DNA of 64,000 nt. Source: Saccharum officinarum (Eukaryota > Streptophyta > Magnoliopsida > Poales > Poaceae). Below are positions 35,455-45,873 of this stretch, one piece after another. Both the position numbers and the translations under genes were made by a program. Below the pieces are notes generated by a model that had not been told where the DNA came from, ran no database searches, and saw nothing but the letters and a program-made list of their open reading frames with translations. Each line of letters starts with the position of its first letter. Within the stretch, counting starts at the first letter, position 1. The stretch spans positions 14,972,834-15,036,833 of the forward strand of contig CM036199.1 of the NCBI GenBank assembly GCA_020631735.1, given 5' to 3'.

Positions 35455-36744
35455 ATGGTTCTGACACACGTTCACGACCTCGACGACGCAACGGCCGCGT
35501 CGGCCGTCGTGTTCGCCTCGAGATACGTGCAGGACCCGCTTCCAAGGTATGAGCTGTGGGAGAAGTCCATCTCCAAGGACGCGGCGTACCAGATCATCCA
35601 CGACGAGCTGCTGCTGGACAGCAGCCCGCGGCTGAACCTGGCGTCGTTCGTGACCACGTGGATGGAGCCCGAGTGCGACAAGCTCATCCTGGAGGGCATC
35701 AACAAGAACTACGCCGACATGGACGAGTACCCGGTCACCACCGAGCTGCAGAACCGGTGCGTGAACATCATCGCGCGGCTGTTCCACGCGCCGGTGGGCG
35801 ACAGCGAGAAGGCCGTCGGGGTGGGCACGGTGGGGTCCTCGGAGGCCATCATGCTGGCGGGGCTGGCCTTCAAGCGGCGGTGGCAGAACCGGCGGAAGGC
35901 GGCGGGGAAGCCCTGCGACAAGCCCAACATCGTCACGGGCGCCAACGTGCAGGTGTGCTGGGAGAAGTTCGCGCGCTACTTCGAGGTGGAGCTCAAGGAG
36001 GTGAAGCTGCGGGAAGGCTGCTACGTCATGGACCCCGACGAGGCCGTGCGGATGGTCGATGAGAACACCATCTGCGTCGCCGCCATCCTCGGCTCCACGC
36101 TCACCGGCGAGTTCGAGGACGTCAAGCGCCTCAACGACCTCCTCGCCGCCAAGAACAAGCGAACAGGGTCGGCTCTCCCTGTTATATATATCAGCTAGAC
36201 TAGACTTGGCATGCAATGTGTGAGCAACCGTGGACTGATTTGGCTGCTGACACACAGGTGGGACACCCCGATCCACGTGGACGCGCCACGTGGAACGCCG
36301 GCACGATCCACGCGAATGGGCCGCTTCACCATCATCTCCAAGGAGCAGGGCGTGCCGCTGGTGGCGTTCACGTTCAAGAGCAAGGACGAGACCTCGCTGG
36401 CGTTCAAGCTGTCGTCGGAGCTGCGCCGGTTCGGGTGGATCGTGCCGGCGTACACGATGCCGGCGAACCTGGAGCACATGACCGTGCTCCGCGTCGTGGT
36501 CCGGGAGGACTTCGGCCGGCCGCTGGCCGAGCGGTTCCTGTCCCACGTGCGGATGGCGCTGGAGGCGCTCGACGACGCGGCCAAGGGCGGGCCCGTGCCC
36601 AAGATGCGGGTCACCATCGAGCTGGGACCTCCCGCCAGGGGCTCCGGCGAGGAGGCGTCGGCCAGGGTCGTGAAGCGGGAGGCCGTCGTGCCGGTGCACC
36701 GCAGCGTGCCGCTCGCCGGCGGGAAGACCAAGGGCGTCTGCTAG
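35455..36744 (+). pseudogene. GAD: Glutamate decarboxylase with in-frame loss of the PLP-lysine segment
   Basis: GAD converts L-glutamate to GABA with pyridoxal phosphate in the cytosol. Exon 1 (35455-36167) carries a normal N-terminal half: [88 protein letters not shown] 90-base GT-AG intron follows. Exon 2 (36258-36744) begins WDTPIHVDA, the usual sequence, but jumps after it to RFTIISKEQGVPLVAF. About 115 codons are gone, including the conserved Ser-x-His-Lys whose lysine binds PLP, and about 32 bases of filler replace them. The frame stays open, leaving 399 residues against about 500. The C-terminus (VVPVHRSVPLAGGKTKGVC) has no Trp, so a typical calmodulin-binding site is doubtful. The product cannot be an active decarboxylase. 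Confidence 0.92.
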
Positions 36745-36845
36745 AGCGGGCGATCGACGACTAGAACTCTCCGCGTAGTGGTATGGAATACTGAATAAAC
36801 GGTTGTATCGACAAAAGGCACCCCGTGATACAAAGCTAAAACTTA

Positions 36846-37100
36846 CTCCCTCCGTCCACGAACTAATACCATTCTCGTTTTTCGAGAAGTCAAATAGTTT
36901 AAACTTTAACTAAATTTATATAAAAATATACTAACATTCATGATATAAAATAAGTATCATTAAAATCGTTATAGGATATATTTTCATAATAAATTTATTT
37001 AAAGACAAACATTAATACTGTTTACTATAAACTTGGTCAAATTTGAACTAGTTTGACTGACACGAATCTTATAGTTGTATTCTTTCCTAGACGGAGGGAG
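36846..37100. mobile_element. Stowaway MITE (255 bp)
   Basis: Inverted ends CTCCCTCCGTCC and AGACGGAGGGAG, flanked by TA (36844-36845 and 37101-37102), as in Tc1/mariner-type MITEs. It lies about 100 bases after the GAD stop codon. Confidence 0.88.
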
Positions 37101-38110
37101 TATGTAAAAACTCGCATGGATTGGAAATTCGGCACTGGCAGGGTCCTGACATCCGGACTGCTGCAGTCTATTTCCGTGTCCCTGTCTGTACGTCCACACG
37201 GGGGCCGCACTACCCGGACATCGCCTGCTCGTGTCTGTGTTTTGCGCGCCCACATAGGTGCCCGCGCGGGGACAGCTCGCGTCCCCTCCCTTTTCCTATG
37301 CGCATTCCATATGTAACATCTGATCTATTTTTGAAACATTCAGATACAAATTTGCAACATACAAAAGAAGACATATGAAACACTTGAAAACATGCATCTG
37401 AATAGTAGCAAAAACACCTGAAAACACTTGAAAACCATTGCAAACATGCGCAACATCCAGATAAAATACTTGCATCATATGTGTAAAATATATACAACAT
37501 CCAAATAAACACACTTGCAACGTACGTCCGAAAAACATATGAAACATTGGAACGGACTCTTGCAACAAACGTATACAACTATTGCAACATCACAATCTAC
37601 TTTTATAACATCCGTATGAAATAATTGCAACGTACCTACGAAACAACTAAAATACTTAAAACATACACACGCTTTCGTTAAAAAAAATCTCATGAGAATG
37701 GGCGGCAGACCGCGCCGCTCCGCGCCTGGGCGGTGGAGGACGCTGCGGGTGCCTCCGCCTGATTCTCGCGGTGACCATTACCGCGGGAGCGGATAGGAGC
37801 GAGCGGACGACCGGATAGGTGCAATTAGACGAGAGGATTTTTTTCACGAGACACTCCCGAGCGGATAGGATGAGGGCAGTTGGGCAACATCGAGCCCACC
37901 AACGAAGCGCCAGTATTACCCGATTGGAAATTTGGAGGGAATCCCGGCCCATCTGCACAGACGGGCCGACGATTCGGGCCACGCAGAAGAGAATCTTGCC
38001 GGATAACGACATCCACCTGGGCCGTCCAAATCGAGTATTGCGTGCAATCTAGTACTAGCGCTCAACTGCTTATCCTCGATTTGCGTGTGGGGAAAGCAGT
38101 GTTTACTTGA
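37101..38110. repeat. Repeat of the GCAACAT/GAAACA family
   Basis: From about 37310 to 37680 the words GCAACATnC, GAAACA and CTTGCAAC recur every 25-45 bases, preceded by a GC-rich part (CCGGACATCGCCTGC). The same organisation appears inverted at 55410-55860. It looks like subterminal repeats of a DNA transposon, but I found no certain termini or target duplication. No gene seen. Confidence 0.5.
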
Positions 38111-39228
38111 GTTAATGAGCTTGATCCGAAGGTGGGGTGAATGACAGCGCAGCTGTGGGATTAATTACTGTATGATGGCCACAAAGCACACGCACACCCC
38201 TCGCATAGCTTCACGAGGCCGACAATCTTGAGCGCGCAGCAACTGCCCGTAGCCCCGTACCACAGCGACTAGCGCCTACCGGTACAAAAGCAAGGAATAA
38301 AGCATGTCAATCGCAATGACGAACAAATTAGTTTATTCATGGTCCTCCATTCCTTTACGATCAGATCCTATAAACACAAATAAATATCATGGAAATGATA
38401 CGTGCCAAACTCTTGTGCACTCTTTCCTTATTTTTCTATTCTATTAAAAAACTTCTTTTCATTTCCTCTCGTAAACTAATTAACTCGAAATGATTGTTTG
38501 CATAAAGTGTCTTAGTTTTTGCCATGCCAAAGCTGTCCTTGGAAAGGAAACTAAACCTGCATAACTGCATGGAGTAACTCACAAAAATAAACACATCTAT
38601 CCTGAAATATAAGGGATCTGGAGTTCAAATTTTGTACCAAAATATGAGATATTTTCAGTGCTTAAACTTGGTCTCAACCAAAACAGACAACCAATAAATA
38701 AGGAGATAACAATTGAACTACTCCCGCAATCCTAATTAGTGAGGGACAAGTGGTCTTTTGTTAGGTTTTTTATTTTATCTAAAAATTGCTTATATATCTT
38801 ATATTTTAGGGTGGAGAAGTAATATTTTGTACACCTTTGTTCTTACATGTCACATTAACTTTGTCCAAAGTTAACATTACTATATTTGATCATCCATTTC
38901 AAAAAATATTTATAGTTTCACAACATATGGATTATATATTATGAAAGTATTTCTTATAGTAAATCCAAAAACATAAATCTTATGTCATGAACCTACATAC
39001 TTTTTTAAGAAATTGATGATCAAAGATACAAATGTTTCCACTTACGACAAAACAAATACGACACGTACATAAAAAAAGAGGGATTGGAAGATTTAGTTAG
39101 GAAGTGTCTCATCGAACATGAATTTACCTTTAAAGACGTATACCCTCATGTGTATTCACCATTGGATGTATATGGGTCATATGCCCTTAAGGCAAGAACA
39201 ACATTATGGTCTCTCGGTCTACTACAAT
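38111..39228. other. Intergenic AT-rich DNA
   Basis: No coding pattern. Around 38725-39080, TACTCCCGCAATCCTAATTAG at the left and AAAAAAAGAGGGATTG at the right may be remains of a Stowaway-like element, but the ends do not pair well. Confidence 0.35.
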
Positions 39229-39243
39229 CCATGAGCATGGTCC

Positions 39244-40022
39244 TATCCCGTGACCTAGCGAGAGCAGCCACCGCCGCCGCAGCCGCCCCCGCCTCCACCA
39301 ACACGGGTCCCCTTCCCTTCCCCCTCCGGCATCTCACCGGAGGCCGGAGGGAGTGCGATTCCATCGCTTTTATTAAGTTTTCTAGTAGATCGAGTCCTTT
39401 ATGGCTAGGGTCTCTCCATGCTAAGTTTTTTTTTGGTATTGGTGATTTATCTCCTCCACCTCCTTCCCGGTGACGGCGAGGGGTAGGATGGATTCATTTT
39501 CTCCATGGCAGCTCTGTTGAAGATTAGGGCGACAACTATGGCGTCGGTAACTTCCTCGGCATGACGACATGGAGACTTAGTTTTCCAAACAGCGACATTA
39601 AGGCGGAAATGATGTCACCACCATGGAATAACTTTCTCCGGTCTCTTCTTCATTTTGTTTTGGTTAGATCTGACCACGATGAAGGACTAGGGAGAATAAG
39701 TTTCAAATCAGTCTTCTTTATTCTTCGGTGGCAGAAAGAAGAAGAAAGAAGACACAAGAAAGAAGTTTCTTAGCTCCGCCTACACAAATGTTAGTCGTCA
39801 TTCGTTAGGTATCTGTTCTCAGACCTTTTGTCGAGTGTTTATCTGTGCGGTCATCCATACAAAGCATCATACATGTTTGGGTTTAAGATTTGGAGCTACA
39901 CAAAGCGTGTGCACAATATAGATAAAGATCAGTTTCTGGATTTAAGTAGTGTATTCCAGAGTGCTTGTAACGATATATTCAGTTATAATCTAATATAATT
40001 CTTCTTTTGTCTAAATTAAAAA
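39244..40022 (+). mobile_element. Non-LTR retroposon with perfect 15-bp target duplication
   Basis: CCATGAGCATGGTCC occurs at 39229-39243 and again at 40023-40037. Between them lie a GC-rich 5' part (CCGCCGCCGCAGCCGCC...), a body homologous to the inverted copy at 22974-23492, and an A-rich 3' end (TAAATTAAAAA). The long perfect duplication and A-rich end indicate LINE-type integration. No ORF of LINE type is present, so it is non-autonomous (SINE-like, or an internally deleted LINE). Confidence 0.8.
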
Positions 40023-40363
40023 CCATGAGCATGGTCCGCGTGCTACCTACTGGAGGTTGCATATCCCTAAAAACTCTAGAGTTTGCATGCATGCAAATAG
40101 GATATTTTTTGGCGGATTATGCAAAACCCAAAAATAGCATACTAGCATATTTGTGGGTCCTTCGACAGTCCCACTTGTATAGCTAATTTAGTTGGAATTC
40201 TCATTTTTTAAATTGTACTAAATTATACCGTACATGCATGCTCAACTATACAATAACGGGACTGACATGATTGTAGGATCAGTATGAACGGTTGTGTGCG
40301 CGGGTATTTCTATATTCCATTTATGAGGAAGAAGAAAAAAAGATGATGAGCCTATTCTTTCTA

Positions 40364-40603
40364 CTTCCTCCGTTTTGTAATATAATGTATTTTAAAAAAA
40401 AATAAGACAACTTAAAATAAAATACTCAAATAACACTTTTACTCATGGATTGAACCCCAACTAAAAATTTCTTATCAGATTATAGCTTCACTTTCAATAA
40501 ACTTTGCTAAATCTAAGTATCGACACAACATAGAATAGAATAGAATACCTTATATTTCTGTATTTTAAAAGTCATAATGTTCTGTATTTTAGGACGGAAG
40601 GAG
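40364..40603. mobile_element. Decayed Stowaway-like MITE
   Basis: Left end CTTCCTCCGTTTTGTAATATAATG and right end TTTAGGACGGAAGGAG are imperfect inverted repeats; TA precedes the left end at 40362-40363, but CA follows the right end. Confidence 0.55.
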
Positions 40604-40910
40604 CATGAACATCTTAACTACATTGGAATCAGGTACCAAGCGAACGATTGAGATGAAAACAGCCCAATATATATGTACGCATCAAATTACTGAAAACATA
40701 CAGATCATATTTGTGCAGTGTGCTCACTATTGCACCAACATTCTTTGGACAAAGCACAGGGGAAAGGAACACACTTATTACACTCTACAATAATACAGTC
40801 ACGCATGCTTCCCCGTTTGGTGCTTTAGGATAGATGGCTGGTTAATTACACGCATGCATGGCACATGGCAGCCAAATCACAAAACCACGCACTTCGACCA
40901 ATTTGCTCGT

Positions 40911-41582
40911 TCACCCCAGCTGCTTGCAAGAGAAGAGCGCCGAGCAAACCTCGTGGAAGGCCTGGAGGATGGCGGCGCGGTGCTCGCGCGCGTTCACCGA
41001 GACGTAGCAGTTGAGCAGCGCCCGCAGCTCCGCGGGCTCGGCCATTCGCTTCGCCGCGATCACCTCCGCGATGGACCGCCTGAACTCCTCCCGCGGGTCG
41101 TGCGTCCTCCGGTCCTCCGCGAGCAGCACGACACACGTCGTCCGCCTGGTGGCCGCCGCCTGCTCCCGGGCACCCTTCTCGTAGCAGGCGCCGCCGCGGT
41201 GGGCCCACGCCAGCTGGAGGCCGTGGCGATGCCGCTCGGCGGCGAGCTCATCCGGGCTGCGCGCCACCGGCGGCGGCCGACCGCCGGCCTCGGCGGCTGC
41301 GTCGATCATGGACTGCAGCCGCGCCTGGACCATCCCGTGCGCGAGCCTGGACAGGCCGCGCGGCTGCGTCGTCCGCGCCGGCGGCAGGGGAAGCGGCTCT
41401 GGCGCCGCGTCGGCGGACGAGCACGACGCCGACGAGGACACGCTGAGCCGGGACGCGCCGCAGCACAGCGCGCGGCACTTGCCACCCCCCTTGCTGTGCC
41501 GCGTCGTCCCCGCCACGGCGTGGCACTTGCCGCCTCCGCCGATCTTGTGCTCCTGCTTGCTCCGGCCCGAGAAAAGCTGCAT
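40911..41582 (-). CDS. OVATE family protein (OFP)
   Basis: A single exon of 223 residues from ATG at 41582. OFPs are plant nuclear repressors that bind KNOX/BELL homeodomain and TRM proteins and shape organs. The OVATE (DUF623) domain covers residues 162-220: DPREEFRRSIAEVIAA, then ELRALLNCYVSVNAREHRAAILQAFHEVCSALFSCK, complete and near the C-terminus as usual. The N-terminal 50 residues are basic, Cys-containing and Ser-rich (KCHAVAGTTRHSKGGGKCRALCCG, RLSVSSSAS). The gene is GC-rich like other cereal intronless genes; long open frames on the + strand here are GC shadows. No frame damage is seen. Upstream DNA at 41583-41720 is pyrimidine-rich leader. Confidence 0.92.
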   Translation of the reverse strand: MQLFSGRSKQEHKIGGGGKCHAVAGTTRHSKGGGKCRALCCGASRLSVSSSASCSSADAAPEPLPLPPARTTQPRGLSRLAHGMVQARLQSMIDAAAEAGGRPPPVARSPDELAAERHRHGLQLAWAHRGGACYEKGAREQAAATRRTTCVVLLAEDRRTHDPREEFRRSIAEVIAAKRMAEPAELRALLNCYVSVNAREHRAAILQAFHEVCSALFSCKQLG

Positions 41583-42169
41583 GGCTGATCTCGCGCCGCC
41601 GCCCCTGCTGGCCGGTCAGGCTCCGCGGCGGCTGCGGCACGCGATCGAGTGGGACTGGGAGAGGGACAGTGGCGGCAAGCAACTGGCAAGCTGATGCAGA
41701 GCAGCTCGCGCGGGGTGCACTAGAAGAGGACAGTGCGCCATTGTAAAGCGATCAAAGGCGGGTGGGCGGGCACGGCCTTTTTGGTTCTCTGATTGGGCAA
41801 ATTTTCAAGTCATGGGAAAGACATGCTACGTAGCTCGCTTTAGGATGTAGCCGGATCATGCTGTCCCCTTGCTAGCAACAACTTGGGGGATCTCCAGTAT
41901 GCTGCATCGCCTTTGATGCCCAATTCTCAATTCGTGTTGGCTAGCTTGTCAAGTTAAAAATGTGATTGGCTGCATATTAAAAATGTCAGGCGTCAATCAT
42001 GTTTCGTAGTCGCCATTGCTTGCCAACACATCATAATTACAGCGACACGCGGTTGGGTTCTTTTAATCGGATGAATTCAGAGCTCAGCTTTTCGGTGAAG
42101 AGAGAATTTAGTATTGGATCCATCATCCAACCTACAACTAGTTGTTTATAGGACTGGTTTTTTTAATCA
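41583..42169. other. OFP upstream region
   Basis: Probable 5' UTR and promoter of the minus-strand OFP gene. No clear TATA box was identified, and there is no other coding pattern. Confidence 0.4.
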
Positions 42170-42179
42170 AGGACTGGAT

Positions 42180-43533
42180 TTTTTTATAAAGTATGGCAAA
42201 AACTTTGTCGCGATTTCTATTAGACGAAGAAATAAAAAAAGGCAAGTGCCCGTCCAGTTTTCTAATGGAAACTGGGCCCAAAAACCATACAACTGATAAG
42301 AGTGCCCCCACTCATGTTATACAACTTTGATATAACAGTTGGACAACCATCTACTCACGCCACTGTTGGCTCCAAATTGGTCGAATCAACCCAACGAAAA
42401 ACTAACAAGAAGAAACGTTATGACCTGTCGGGCGACACCGGACGGCACAGCTTGGGACACCACCATGGCTAGACGGCAAGGAGCAACCGTGGAGCTAAAA
42501 CGCCTAACAATGCCTTCCAGGAGAAAACAACGCTAAAAGCGCTGACAATGTAGCTCGTCAAGGGAAGGTTTTCACCTGCAACATCCAGTACGGCAAGAGG
42601 AGAGGTAGTAAACGACGCCACCAAGAAGGGAACGACGTCTATCGTCGTCCAAGCTCTCGCCCCAACCTCGAGCAATCTCCACACCGTCGCCGCCGAGACG
42701 AACCCTACCAAGGAGGCAGGGTGTGGTGAAGGATCAGCAGCAGCCTCGCCCGACCGCCACCCCTAGAGACGTCGGCAGAAGCCCGTCGGAGAGTCACTCC
42801 CCACCCCCCGTGCGGGAACCGGCAAAGCCGGTCCGCAGCATGCAGATCCAGGCAACTCCACCACATAAGCCAACCCGAGGAACGGCGAAGGCAGATGGCA
42901 AGGAGAAGAGGCCCGAGACCAGAAGAAACCTCAGTCGCCCAGCCCACCACCGTCCCAACCCCTTCCGAGCCAGCCCCGCATCAACCACGTTGTCGCCTCA
43001 TCGCAGCCAACCACGACCCCGAAGCCACCCGCAAGACGCACAAGCCCGCGCCGCACCCGATCGCCATGGTCGGCGCTCCTCGGCCGTGGAAGTTGCTTCC
43101 ACCTATAGTCGCCGCCTCTCCGCATGGATCTGGCCATGTGAGAACCGGATCCAGTGGATCCGGCCCCCATCGAGCCATAACCGAGCTCGACGGCGCGACC
43201 ACCGAGGCCTCTCTCGCCTCCATCCTGGATGGAGGGTAGCCCACCACCTATCGACCGCACGGATCTGGCTCCAGGGACACCAGATCCAGCCGCCAACACC
43301 CCGGATCCGGCATCCCCGGCCACCATCACTGCCGCTGCCAAGGTCGGCTTCCTCGCACGGTGACCTCACTTGCAAGGGGAATGGAAGGACCCCCGCCGCC
43401 ACCTTCCCTTGTGCTCGTGCGGGCCTCCTGGCGGAGCAGTCCGGCGGCGGCGAGGTGGAGGAGAGGAGGGGACGAAAATGCGATGGCGCGGGGTGGGGTT
43501 CCGCTCGTGCCGCCCGCTCGGGCGATGCTTTAC
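42180..43533 (-). mobile_element. Minus-strand retroposon with T-run and 10-bp target duplication
   Basis: AGGACTGGAT lies at 42170-42179 and 43534-43543. On the + strand the left copy is followed by a T-run, equal to a poly(A) tail on the minus strand. The 5' end (43533 downward) is GC-rich and full of GATCCGG words, like the 5' region of grass LINEs. Open frames on both strands of 42700-43560 reflect GC bias; I recognise no domain. Confidence 0.6.
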
Positions 43534-44097
43534 AGGACTGGATAATCTGTTATTAGGCTCAAAATTCAGGTTTCCTCAAATGCCGACCTGCAAAGTGCTT
43601 AACCCTGCTTCAGAATTCAGGTTTCCACAAAACAGCATGGGCAGTTGGCAGTTGGCAAAGTGCTTAAGCTTAACGCTCTCTTTCAAATCTGCTCAACTAA
43701 TTTCGGGTGTTGCTGATAATGTGTAGCTAGTTCGCTCAACTCCGCAACACTAATTTCCTTCCAAAAAAACACTCTGCAACACTAGCAAAGTGTCCATGAG
43801 AAAAATAAGGTTCACCAAATCAATCCCAAAAGGGGAGACAAAGAAACCTAAAGAATAAAAAAGCAAGGACAGGATTCCAGCTGGTGTAGTGGCCGTCATG
43901 TGGCTATCATCAAGCTTAACCATGGTCAACAGCTTTAGCAAGCTCTCGTCTCCCCTTTTCTTATCGTGTTCTTAGCATTTCTTTTCTTGTTTCCCTTTTT
44001 GGCAAGTTGGTTGGTTGTGTGTCGCCAACCATTCCAAATCAAAATGTACTGCCTTTGCGCCCAAATATTTGCTCACTTTAAAAAATTCTACCTTCCC
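43534..44097. other. Intergenic DNA
   Basis: A short direct repeat (AAAATTCAGGTTTCC at ~43561 and AGAATTCAGGTTTCC at ~43612). Nothing else seen. Confidence 0.4.
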
Positions 44098-44378
44098 TGT
44101 AACTCAGCTGGTTGGGTTCCTTGTGGTGGAACCTCTTAACTTGACACGAGCATCCCCAACTTGACACGGGTACTCATATTTTTCTAGATTTATTTCAGGA
44201 TTTAACGGCGCTATTCTTTCAGTGGTAGGCGACGTGCCCGTCAACAGCAAGACGTCAATCTCGAGATTTGTCGGTCCAACTCAGTTCTTTGAAGGTGCTT
44301 ATAGGGGTAGGGTGAGTTCATAGGGGTGAGTGTACGCTCTTGTATGTGAGCGTCTGTAACTAGGTCTCACAAAAAAAA
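44098..44378 (+). mobile_element. Au-type SINE
   Basis: A tRNA-like head with box A-like TAACTCAGCTGGTTGGG, then the recognisable Au-SINE body (ACTTGACACGGGTACTC, CAGGATTTAACGGCG, GGTGCTTATAGGGGTAGGG, GTGAGTGTACGCTCTTGTATGTGAGCG) and an A8 tail. Flanks TCTACCTTCCC (44087-44097) and TCTACTTCCCC (44379-44389) are an imperfect target duplication. The box B region is disturbed by a partial repeat of ACTTGACACG. Identification is from recall of the family. Confidence 0.75.
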
Positions 44379-44929
44379 TCTACTTCCCCGTTTCATTTTC
44401 TAGAGCAAATGATTTAGTTCCTAATTAATGAATCCTAACTCCTATGGAATGGCTTGTTTCATAGGAATTTTACCAAGAGGTTGAACCTCATGGGAAATTT
44501 TCTTTGTCACTCTCCCTCATTAAATTCATGTGTTTTTCCTACGCTCCATCCTGTCTTCTCAATCCATAGCATTCAAGATGTCACAGCATTCTATTCCTAC
44601 GTTTTCCTATTTTAGTGTTTCTAGAATCTTGTGTTCCAAAGAGGCTTATTGTCTATTTCATGTTTAGTAACTAAGGAGTTGTAACTAGATTTGAGTCCTC
44701 TTTCTTTTACTTCAAGTGCATGTTTTCTTTTAAACGAAGAACGTCGACCCTTATATCTTCAGTGTGCTACACATGTCCTCATATGCTCCGGAGACCGGAT
44801 CTATGATTTCGTGTAGATTTTTCTAAGTGCGACAATGCACAAGCTCAAGCCATATTTAGACACACCTAGTTAATAGTTAGCTGCTCGAGTGCTGGAGTGG
44901 ATCTAAACGGACCAAGCTAATTGTTAACT
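44379..44929. other. Intergenic DNA
   Basis: The stretch TTAGACACACCTAGTTAATAGTTAGC near 44858, continued after the CACTA element by CTAGCTAACAACTATCTCACTAG near 45881, looks like a MITE into which the CACTA element inserted. No gene seen. Confidence 0.4.
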
Positions 44930-45873
44930 CACTAATACATAAACGATTTTTACAAACGCCTCTTTTAAAAATGACTCAAAATAGTTTTTGAACTGATCTG
45001 CGCCACTAGAAATTGTTTTTTAGAGGAAGCTAAAATGTCCAGCCGCACATAGAAATGACCCCTATTTTAAGACCAGCTGCCTCTAAAAATGAAATTTCTA
45101 GAGGAGGCTATTTGTAGAGACCGCAGGAAATTCCATCCATCTCTAAAATAGATTTCTTGAGACAGTTGGCAATTTGGTCCGTCTTTAAAACTAGAAGCAG
45201 CACAGTAAAATCCATAACCTTTTCAAATCAAGTCAGATGAAGAAAAACTTTGTATAAAAGTCACAGTACTCGAAGAGATCAATAACTTTGTAGTTGACCA
45301 CTTTTTTATTTAAAATCATTTAGAGCCCAAATTTTTTTAAACAAAAAAAATTCAAAGATCATTTTTTTTCTAGAATTTTTCAAATAGCCTTAGACACAGA
45401 AATGATCTACACCAAAGTTGTAGTACTCCAAGAGGTATAGAACTTTTCATTTTAAACTTTTTTTTATTTAAATTTGTTTAAGGTCTCAAATATGCATTAT
45501 AATATTCAATAAAGTAATAAAAAGGATGATATCAACCACTTATAAGTGACTCTGAGGTACAGTGGTAAAAAGCAATGTACGAGGCTACTGGTCTTTAGTT
45601 TAATCCCCAGTGGCTGCACGTGCACGAAAATCACATGACCTGTGACGCAGCTCAAAAGATTGGTTGATGTGCTTCTCCTTCGATTGATATATACTTTCTT
45701 TTTGCTATTTTTTTCGTCTGATTTGCAAATTCTATAAAAACAAATTTTAGAGATGGTTGAATATCTATCTCTAAAAAATCATTGATTTCTACATATATAT
45801 TTTGAGGTGGGCCAAGCAGCTGCCTAGACAAACCCATTCTAACCGCCTCTAAAAAAAGTTTTTCGTAGTAGTG
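44930..45873. mobile_element. Non-autonomous CACTA (En/Spm) element, 944 bp
   Basis: Begins CACTAATACATAAACG, ends TTTTCGTAGTAGTG, and is flanked by ACT at 44927-44929 and 45874-45876 (3-bp target duplication). Subterminal words of the type GCCTCTAAAAA recur near both ends. No transposase is encoded. Confidence 0.82.

Noticed and set aside
35374..36699. 441-codon minus-strand frame over the GAD gene
   Set aside because: Shadow of GAD; His/Arg-rich and without homology.
42723..43556. 277-codon plus-strand frame
   Set aside because: It lies in a minus-strand retroposon with GC-rich head; Pro/Arg-rich, no domain, and frames are open on both strands.
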